Origin: Bradyrhizobiaceae bacterium
Lineage (GTDB): Bacteria; Pseudomonadota; Alphaproteobacteria; Rhizobiales; Hyphomicrobiaceae
Length of the DNA stretch: 7,770 bases
NCBI GenBank assembly: GCA_947475855.1
Contig: CANJPN010000288.1
Coordinates: forward strand, 1 to 7,770
Direction: 5' to 3'
In this document: in pieces, positions 1 through 4,628 of the stretch
How the letters are laid out: every line of letters starts with the position of its first letter
How positions within the stretch are numbered: position 1 is the first letter of the stretch
The notes under the pieces: generated by a model
Database searches by the model: none
What the model was told of the DNA's origin: nothing
The model's input: the letters and a program-made list of their open reading frames with translations, nothing else
Position numbers and translations under genes: made by a program

Positions 1-27
1 AGAGGCGAGCGCCGGGAAACATTTGCG

Positions 28-1119
28 ATGTCCAAGGGGCGGATCTGGCCACGGGAGGATCGATGGTTCGAGGATCCCGCAACCGGCGCGCGAATGCGAC
101 AGATCACGTCGCATCCCACCATCCATCATCACCCCTTCTTTTTCGTCCCTCCTTGGGACGACCGCATGCAGCGGCTGATCTTTGTCTCCCACCGCTCAGG
201 CGCGGCCCAACTATTCGCCGAGGACTGCCCGACGGGCCGCCTCATGCAACTCACGAATCGTCCCGACATAGCCGAATGGTCGCTGCACCCCGCTTACGGT
301 GGCCGGTATGTCGTGTTTGTTGCCGGCACCGCGGCGTGGCGGCTCGATCTCGAAACGCTGGCCGAGGAATGCCTCGCCGAATTCGGTGACGTCGGAATGC
401 GCGAGGCTGGCATGGTCGGCGCGGCCATGGGGACCACAACCCTCTCACGCGACGATCGCTGGTGGGCGGTGCCAGTCAAAGTCGGCGCGGTCTCGAGGTT
501 TTTCCTGATCGATGTCGTCAATGCGAAGAGCACGATTATCCTCGAACGCGACACGATCGGGCACCCGCAATTCTGTCCCGACGATCCGACCCTTCTGTTC
601 TATGCCGGTCCGCTCACCGACCGCCTGTGGCTGATCAATCGCGATGGCAGCGGCAACCGATCCTTGTGGCGGCGCACGAACAACAAGCAATGGATCACCC
701 ATGAAAGCTGGATCCGTGGAACGCGCGAGCTGGCCTTCGTGGACTGGCCTCATGGGATCAAGGCGGTTCAGGTCGATACCGGCACGCTGCGTGATGTGAC
801 AGACTTTCCAGCCTGGCACGCCCATCCCGATGAAACAGGAAGCCGCTTCGTCGCCGACACGAACTTCCCCGACATCGGCATCCACGTGTTCGGCGCGCAC
901 GGCCGGAAGGAAACACCGCGGAAGATCTGCAATTCGTGGGCGTCCTCGATCGGCGAGCATTGGGCGGCCCCATTCCCCTACAACGACGGCCCGTTGGAGA
1001 TTTACGCGCCTCAGCACACGCACCCCCATCCGAGGTTTTCACTCGACGGGAGCCGCGTCCTGTTCACGTCCGATAGGTCCGGCCACGCCCAGCTCTACGA
1101 ATGTTATCTCGACCAATGA
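28..1119 (+). CDS. Oligogalacturonate lyase-like seven-bladed beta-propeller protein
   Basis: A 363-residue protein that resembles the oligogalacturonate lyase family (Ogl, Pectate_lyase22), cytoplasmic enzymes that split unsaturated or saturated digalacturonate by beta-elimination at the end of pectin breakdown. Repeated propeller-blade motifs are visible, such as RLIFVSHRSGAAQLF near residue 49, LLFYAGPLTDRLWLINRDG near 189 and VLFTSDRSGHAQLY near 344. The Mn-binding set known from Yersinia Ogl seems present: Q329, H332 and H334 in a QxxHPHP-type motif, plus H264 in AWHAHPDETG. R199 in TDRLWLIN lines up with the proposed catalytic Arg. These alignments are from memory of the family. There is no signal peptide, which fits a cytoplasmic enzyme. 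The ATG at 28 has GGGAAA eight bases upstream. No other pectin or uronate gene is visible, so the true substrate is uncertain. It could instead be a TolB/PD40-type propeller without lyase activity, but the kept metal ligands argue against that. Confidence 0.72.
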   Translation: MSKGRIWPREDRWFEDPATGARMRQITSHPTIHHHPFFFVPPWDDRMQRLIFVSHRSGAAQLFAEDCPTGRLMQLTNRPDIAEWSLHPAYGGRYVVFVAGTAAWRLDLETLAEECLAEFGDVGMREAGMVGAAMGTTTLSRDDRWWAVPVKVGAVSRFFLIDVVNAKSTIILERDTIGHPQFCPDDPTLLFYAGPLTDRLWLINRDGSGNRSLWRRTNNKQWITHESWIRGTRELAFVDWPHGIKAVQVDTGTLRDVTDFPAWHAHPDETGSRFVADTNFPDIGIHVFGAHGRKETPRKICNSWASSIGEHWAAPFPYNDGPLEIYAPQHTHPHPRFSLDGSRVLFTSDRSGHAQLYECYLDQ

Positions 1120-1121
1120 AA

Positions 1122-1149
1122 ACGGCCCGGTCTCGAAAGACTAGGCCGT
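1122..1149. terminator. Probable bidirectional rho-independent terminator
   Basis: The hairpin has outer arms ACGGCC (1122-1127) and GGCCGT (1144-1149) and inner arms GTCT (1130-1133) and AGAC (1138-1141) around a CGAA loop, with one mismatch and a possible G-U pair between the two helices. It starts two bases after the stop codon of the lyase-like gene and lies just beyond the stop of the convergent TerC-family gene. The plus-strand tail is T-rich but interrupted (GTTCGTCGTCTT); the minus-strand tail begins TTTCATT. The position between convergent genes fits shared termination. Confidence 0.7.
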
Positions 1150-1176
1150 GTTCGTCGTCTTGGCTGTGAGCGAAAG

Positions 1177-1926
1177 TTACTTCGAGGCATGCCCCTCGCT
1201 GTGGTGCCCGCTCATCTTGTTCAGGATCAGACCGCCCAGGATCACGATCGCAGCACCTGCGGCTTCGAAGATCTTCGCCAACGTCTTCATGTCGGTGCCG
1301 ATCATCTTGGCCATCTGCTCCATGTACTCCTTCAGAGCCGGCTCGGTTGCGATTAGCTCGCCTGCAACCCAGCCCAGCAGCGCCGCACCGGCCCAGACCA
1401 GGATCGGGAAGCGATTCAAAAGCGACAGGATCAACGTTGCGCCGAAAACGACCAGCGGAATGGAGATGATCAGGCCGAGGATGATCAGCCACATTTGACC
1501 GCCCGCGGCAGCCGCAATGGCGAGCACGTTGTCGAGGCTCATCACGACGTCGGCGATGGCGACGATCTTCACCGCCTCCATGAGGCTGTTGCCAGCCTTG
1601 ACGCTATCCTCGTCGGCTTCTTCACCCTTCACTAGCTTTATCGCGATCCAGAACAGCGCGAGACCGCCGATCAGCTTCAGCCAAGGCACATCGAGCACGT
1701 AGGCGATGAGCACTGTGAAGATGATACGAAGCACCACGGCAGCGCCTGCGCCGAGCAGAATACCCATGTTGCGTTGGGCCGGCGGCAGGTTGCGGCAGGC
1801 GAGCGCGATAACGACCGCATTGTCGCCGGACAACACGATGTTGATGCCGATGATCTTCAGGATTGCCAGGACAGTTGCGGCATCCGTGCCGAACATCTGG
1901 GTAATCCAGCCAGTGAATTGTTCCAT
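1177..1926 (-). CDS. TerC/YjbE-family integral membrane protein, probable metal (Mn) exporter
   Basis: A 249-residue inner-membrane protein of the TerC family. The two hallmark motifs are SGDN at residues 33-36 and SLDN at 120-123, each set in a membrane helix; they form the paired acidic sites typical of the family. Hydrophobic segments lie near residues 17-33, 54-77, 81-99, 107-131, 135-157, 164-184 and 210-227, with an acidic loop (GEEADEDS, about 101-108) after the third. A C-terminal tail HHSEGHASK could bind metal, which is inference. Some Bacillus TerC homologues export manganese, and YjbE/YkoY-type genes are often under the yybP-ykoY Mn riboswitch; I do not see that riboswitch here. 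The start at 1926 is chosen because GGGGGAG lies five bases upstream and the product then begins at the usual place. An upstream in-frame start at 2025 would read through the leader hairpin and is unlikely. It is convergent with the lyase-like gene and divergent from fmt. Confidence 0.87.
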   Translation of the reverse strand: MEQFTGWITQMFGTDAATVLAILKIIGINIVLSGDNAVVIALACRNLPPAQRNMGILLGAGAAVVLRIIFTVLIAYVLDVPWLKLIGGLALFWIAIKLVKGEEADEDSVKAGNSLMEAVKIVAIADVVMSLDNVLAIAAAAGGQMWLIILGLIISIPLVVFGATLILSLLNRFPILVWAGAALLGWVAGELIATEPALKEYMEQMAKMIGTDMKTLAKIFEAAGAAIVILGGLILNKMSGHHSEGHASK

Positions 1927-1931
1927 TTCGT

Positions 1932-1938
1932 CTCCCCC
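1932..1938 (-). promoter_or_regulatory. Ribosome binding site of the TerC-family gene
   Basis: GGGGGAG on the minus strand sits five bases before the ATG at 1926. It decides the start in favour of the 249-residue product over the longer in-frame reading from 2025. It lies three bases from the leader hairpin, so folding there could affect ribosome access. Confidence 0.75.
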
Positions 1939-1941
1939 TTT

Positions 1942-1970
1942 GTTCCCGCAGGATACACATATGCGGGAAC
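1942..1970 (-). promoter_or_regulatory. Leader hairpin beside the TerC-family ribosome binding site
   Basis: Perfect 9-bp inverted repeat GTTCCCGCA (1942-1950) and TGCGGGAAC (1962-1970) with an 11-base loop. On the minus strand the hairpin ends three bases (AAA) before the GGGGGAG ribosome binding site. The CCC in the first RNA arm could also pair with the G-run of the binding site, so a two-state switch is conceivable but unproven. It could equally be a DNA operator for a dimeric regulator. Its perfect pairing and placement are seen directly; the function is inference. Confidence 0.5.
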
Positions 1971-2026
1971 TATTCGCAGTCCACGCTATTGAAATTTCGA
2001 CGTCCCGGCCCGCACGGTCGAGCATC

Positions 2027-2042
2027 GAATTCTTGAATTCTT
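2027..2042. repeat. Tandem 8-bp direct repeat GAATTCTT x2
   Basis: Two back-to-back copies of GAATTCTT lie in the gene-free stretch between the TerC-family gene and fmt. Because GAATTC is itself a palindrome, the block also reads as a 14-bp near-palindrome with a TT centre (2027-2040). It may be a regulator site or chance; no known site is recognised. Confidence 0.4.
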
Positions 2043-2095
2043 AGGTCACGCTCTACAATCTCGTAAAGCGAAACAGGACTTCAACGGAAGCCCCA

Positions 2096-2118
2096 CCAAA
2101 CGTACTTATGACGTTTGG
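2096..2118. promoter_or_regulatory. Perfect 8-bp inverted repeat, candidate operator in the TerC-fmt divergent region
   Basis: CCAAACGT (2096-2103) and ACGTTTGG (2111-2118) are exact reverse complements separated by ACTTATG. The arms are close enough for one dimeric regulator, with centres one and a half helical turns apart. The site is 170 bases before the TerC-family start and 81 bases before the fmt start, so it could act on either promoter. There is no T-tract after it in either direction and no gene ending here, which makes a terminator less likely. No regulator gene is visible in the window. Confidence 0.35.
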
Positions 2119-2198
2119 CCGATGCTTCCTCGCGCCGAGCGCGACACCTGACGGCCTCGGCACTTGACGCCGAAAGCGCGGGCACGGACAACACGGAC

Positions 2199-3140
2199 AT
2201 GTCTCTTCGCATCGTCTTCATGGGTACGCCCGACTTTTCGGTCCCGACACTCGCCGCGATTGTCGCAGCGGGCCACCATGTCGTGGCTGCCTACTCCCAA
2301 CCGCCGCGACCTGCTGGCCGAGGCATGGAACCGCGCAAATCGCCGGTTCACATCCACGCCGAATTGGCCGGAGTTCCGGTTCATACGCCGAAATCGCTCC
2401 GCACGGCGGAAGCGGCGGAAGTGTTTGCAAGTCACGCGGCGGACGTGGCGGTTGTGGTCGCTTACGGCCTCATCCTGCCGAAGACGATCCTCGAGACGCC
2501 ACGCTTTGGCTGCCTCAATCTGCATGCGTCGGCACTGCCGCGTTGGCGAGGAGCTGCGCCCATTCAACGTGCGATCATGGCCGGTGATCCTCAGACCGCG
2601 GCGATTGTAATGCGGATGGAGGAAGGCCTCGACACAGGCCCCGTCTGCCTCGCCGAAACAGTCGAGATTGCGCTCGAAACGACCGCTGGTGAACTGCACG
2701 ACAAACTATCCGAGGACGGCGCCCGGCTGATGGTTGAGGCCTTGCGACGGCTCGAAAACGGCGATCTGCCGAGCATTCCGCAGATCGACGTCGGCGTTAC
2801 ATACGCTCGCAAGATCGAGAAGGACGAGGCGCATATCGATTTCGCCCGCCCTGCGAGGGCGGTCCACGATACAATTCGCGGCTTGTCGCCGTTCCCAGGG
2901 GCATGGTTCGAGTTTGCAGTGGCGGGCAAATGCGAGCGCATCAAAGTTCTCCGATGCGAGCCCATCGAAACCTCGAGGCCCGGTCGAAGTCCTGGCGAGA
3001 TCGTCGACGAGCATTTGACCGTTGCATGTGCCGAAGGGTGCATTCGCCTTCTCGAGCTGCAGCGCGCTGGCAAGCGCCCGATGACCGCGTCGGAGCTGCT
3101 TCGAGGCTTCCCGATGCCGGCTGGTGCCCTCTGCCGTTGA
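2199..3140 (+). CDS. fmt: Methionyl-tRNA formyltransferase
   Basis: Transfers a formyl group from 10-formyltetrahydrofolate to Met on initiator tRNA in the cytoplasm, making fMet-tRNA for translation start. The 313-residue length is normal. The N-terminal Rossmann-like domain opens with LRIVFMGTPDFSVP; the catalytic set is N107 and H109 in NLHASALPRWRGAAPIQ and D145 in EEGLDTGPV, matching N108, H110 and D146 of E. coli by family knowledge. The C-terminal tRNA-binding barrel runs from about residue 205, including GVTYARKIEKDEAHIDF and the late KRPMTASELLRG. The ATG at 2199 is chosen because the protein then begins where family members begin; a TTG at 2115 would add 28 residues with no family likeness. 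The ribosome binding site is weak. No def (peptide deformylase) gene precedes it and no truA follows, unlike the common def-fmt arrangement. Confidence 0.96.
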   Translation: MSLRIVFMGTPDFSVPTLAAIVAAGHHVVAAYSQPPRPAGRGMEPRKSPVHIHAELAGVPVHTPKSLRTAEAAEVFASHAADVAVVVAYGLILPKTILETPRFGCLNLHASALPRWRGAAPIQRAIMAGDPQTAAIVMRMEEGLDTGPVCLAETVEIALETTAGELHDKLSEDGARLMVEALRRLENGDLPSIPQIDVGVTYARKIEKDEAHIDFARPARAVHDTIRGLSPFPGAWFEFAVAGKCERIKVLRCEPIETSRPGRSPGEIVDEHLTVACAEGCIRLLELQRAGKRPMTASELLRGFPMPAGALCR

Positions 3141-3325
3141 CTCTGATCCGCTGGCATCGATCCGATCGGTTACGGCACAGAAATTAAGCTTTAAGACAGG
3201 ATGAAGTGGGGACATTCGGCCGCGCGATCTAGGCTGGCTGCCAACCGGACGGAATGTGTCTGTCCGTGCTCAATTCCCGCAACAAGTCCCCATACCAGGT
3301 AAACGCGTAGACACGAGGTCTGAGA

Positions 3326-3697
3326 ATGCTCCGCCGCACGCTAATCGCAGCCGCACTGTCGGTTTCGGCCGCTGCCGTCACCCCGGTTCTCGCGCAATCC
3401 TCGACGATCCGCATCGAGCCGCGCCCGTATTACGGGGCTGTGGTCACTCTCGAGCAGGGCGTTCGGGTCTGGCGTCCCCTGCCACCCACCAGCCATATGA
3501 TTATCAATCCGACGGGCGCCCCGGTGCATGTCAACGTCACGGACGTGCGCGAGACGGTCAATCACACAGGTCCAGCCTATGCCCCACCGGGACAGGCAAG
3601 CGCCTACGGCTACCCAGGCTACGGTGCCGCGGGTTACTTTGCCGGCCGCCGTGGATTTCCCCGCCACCAGGTTCGCCAGCACTTTCGCCGTCGGTGA
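3326..3697 (+). CDS. Small secreted protein of unknown function
   Basis: A 123-residue protein with a clear Sec signal peptide: MLRR, a hydrophobic core of Leu, Ala and Val to about residue 22, and a VLA-Q cleavage site after A23. The mature part of about 100 residues has a region IRIEPRPYYGAVVTLEQGVRVWRPLP (in pieces from residue 28 to 54) and NPTGAPVHVNVTDVRETV (61-78) that look like beta strands. A Pro/Gly/Tyr-rich stretch (about 83-107) and a basic tail ending in HFRRR follow. Export to the periplasm or outside is inferred from the signal. The start is supported by GAGG seven bases before the ATG. It lies 185 bases after fmt and ahead of the rpmH promoter, so it is probably its own unit. 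I recognise no named family, and the function is unknown. Confidence 0.7.
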   Translation: MLRRTLIAAALSVSAAAVTPVLAQSSTIRIEPRPYYGAVVTLEQGVRVWRPLPPTSHMIINPTGAPVHVNVTDVRETVNHTGPAYAPPGQASAYGYPGYGAAGYFAGRRGFPRHQVRQHFRRR

Positions 3698-3744
3698 CGG
3701 ACCTTTGACTGGATTGGCAGCGAAAGTCGGGTCGACGTAGTCGT

Positions 3745-3773
3745 TTGACTTGCAGACAGCTCCAACCTATAAG
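3745..3773 (+). promoter_or_regulatory. Sigma-70-type promoter for the rpmH cluster
   Basis: A -35 box TTGACT (3745-3750) and a -10 box TATAAG (3768-3773) are separated by exactly 17 bases, each box matching the consensus at five of six positions. It is the best promoter match in the window and lies upstream of rpmH with no gene between. Transcription would begin near 3780 and give a leader of roughly 130 bases before the rpmH start. Confidence 0.75.
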
Positions 3774-3846
3774 CTGCCGCCTCAGTGATATCATGGCGCT
3801 TGGGATGAAGCGCGCCTTCTGCCGGGTCTCTAATGATCCGCAGGAG

Positions 3847-3889
3847 GCGGCGTTTTATTTGGCGCCGCTTCGGTTGTCCCTGCACAACC
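3847..3889 (+). promoter_or_regulatory. Two adjacent hairpins in the rpmH leader
   Basis: Hairpin one pairs GCGGCG (3847-3852) with CGCCGC (3863-3868) across a T-rich 10-base loop. Hairpin two pairs GGTTGT (3872-3877) with ACAACC (3884-3889) across a 6-base loop. They lie between the strong promoter and the rpmH start, ending about 12 bases before the GGAGA ribosome binding site. Leader structures can allow feedback control of ribosomal protein genes, but no known L34 leader motif is recognised, so the role is inference. Confidence 0.4.
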
Positions 3890-3913
3890 CGGCACACCCT
3901 TGGAGATTTTCTC

Positions 3914-4048
3914 GTGAAGCGCACTTATCAGCCGAGCCGGCTCGTTCGGAAGCGTCGCCATGGTTTTCGCGCGCGTATGTTGACGAAGGGCGGCCAGCGG
4001 GTTCTCGCCCGTCGTCGTTCGAAGGGTCGCAAGCGGCTCTCTGCTTGA
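3914..4048 (+). CDS. rpmH: 50S ribosomal protein L34
   Basis: A 44-residue, strongly basic protein that binds 23S rRNA in the large ribosomal subunit. The sequence starts with the L34 signature KRTYQPS, continues with RKRRHGFRARM and ends KGRKRLSA, with the usual family length. The start is GTG at 3914, with GGAGA (3902-3906) seven bases upstream. An in-frame ATG at 3833 would add 27 residues not found in L34 and would run through the leader hairpins, so it is rejected. It is the first gene of the rpmH-rnpA-yidC-engB cluster and lies 45 bases before rnpA. Confidence 0.97.
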   Translation: MKRTYQPSRLVRKRRHGFRARMLTKGGQRVLARRRSKGRKRLSA

Positions 4049-4093
4049 CCTTGGCGCCTGCGAACGCCGCGCATTCCTTGAAGGAGAGCGACG

Positions 4094-4522
4094 GTGCGCA
4101 TCTCGACACTGAAGAAGCGCTCCGAGTTTCAGCGCGTTCGTGGCGGCGGCAGATGGTCGGCGGAAGCATTCGTACTCGAGGGCAAGCCTCGCCTCGATGA
4201 CCGCATCGAGGGGCCGCGTTTCGGCTTCACGGTAACGAAGAAGCTGGGCGGCGCCGTCATACGCAATCGAATTCGCCGTCGTCTGCGTGCAGCGCTCGTC
4301 GAGCTGGCGAATGCCCACGCGGATCCTCGTTTCGACTACGTCGTCGTCGCCCGAAAAGTACCCGCCGAAATTCCATACGCAAAGCTGCGGGACGCCCTGG
4401 AACTGGCCTTCAAGAGAGTTCACCAGGGATCCAAACAGACGCGCCGACAGCCGAGTGCGGGAGACCGTGGTTCGGTAGGGGATGCGAAGTCACCACCTTC
4501 GAAACGAGCTGAACTGGACTGA
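4094..4522 (+). CDS. rnpA: Ribonuclease P protein component
   Basis: The 142-residue basic protein partner of the RNase P RNA, which removes the 5' leader from precursor tRNAs. Family landmarks are the N-terminal LKKRSEFQRV (residues 6-15), RFGFTVTKKLGGAVIRN (42-58) and the RNR helix RNRIRRRLR (57-65). The tail after about residue 112 is polar and basic and longer than in many homologues. GTG at 4094 is the start, with AAGGAGAG at 4081-4088 just upstream, a strong ribosome binding site. It follows rpmH as in most bacteria and is probably co-transcribed with it. No yidD follows; the next gene, yidC, starts 106 bases later. Confidence 0.95.
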   Translation: MRISTLKKRSEFQRVRGGGRWSAEAFVLEGKPRLDDRIEGPRFGFTVTKKLGGAVIRNRIRRRLRAALVELANAHADPRFDYVVVARKVPAEIPYAKLRDALELAFKRVHQGSKQTRRQPSAGDRGSVGDAKSPPSKRAELD

Positions 4523-4628
4523 GACTTCCCTCGGCCGTGACGAGGTATCACTTAACCCGAGCGGCAAACACGGATACAAGCCGCACGGCACTTTATCGCC
4601 TCCCGTTACTGGCGGAGCCCACGCGCCC

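Noticed and set aside
445..1029. Minus-strand open frame opposite the lyase-like gene
   Set aside because: The plus-strand frame has clear family motifs; the antisense product shows none.
1927..2025. N-terminal extension of the TerC-family protein from a start at 2025
   Set aside because: It reads through the leader hairpin, adds polar residues unlike the family, and a strong ribosome binding site supports the start at 1926.
2164..2192. TTGACG upstream of fmt as its promoter
   Set aside because: The -10 position reads GACAAC, and transcription would begin almost at the start codon.
2115..2198. 28-residue N-terminal extension of Fmt from a TTG
   Set aside because: Rare start codon and no family likeness; ATG at 2199 gives the normal N-terminus.
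3137..3166. TTGACT at the fmt stop as a promoter for the small secreted protein
   Set aside because: No acceptable -10 box at 16 to 18 bases.
3207..3292. Long-range pairing TGGGGAC (3207-3213) with GTCCCCA (3286-3292), plus inner ACATTC and GAATGT
   Set aside because: The arms are 72 bases apart and the inner pairing overlaps the outer one; too weak to call a structured RNA without covariation.
3698..3913. DnaA boxes or a replication origin near rpmH
   Set aside because: rpmH is near dnaA and the origin in many bacteria, but I find no TTATCCACA-like boxes or AT-rich unwinding region here.
4482..4628. 49-residue N-terminal extension of YidC
   Set aside because: It overlaps the rnpA end and precedes the standard first membrane helix; not typical of YidC.
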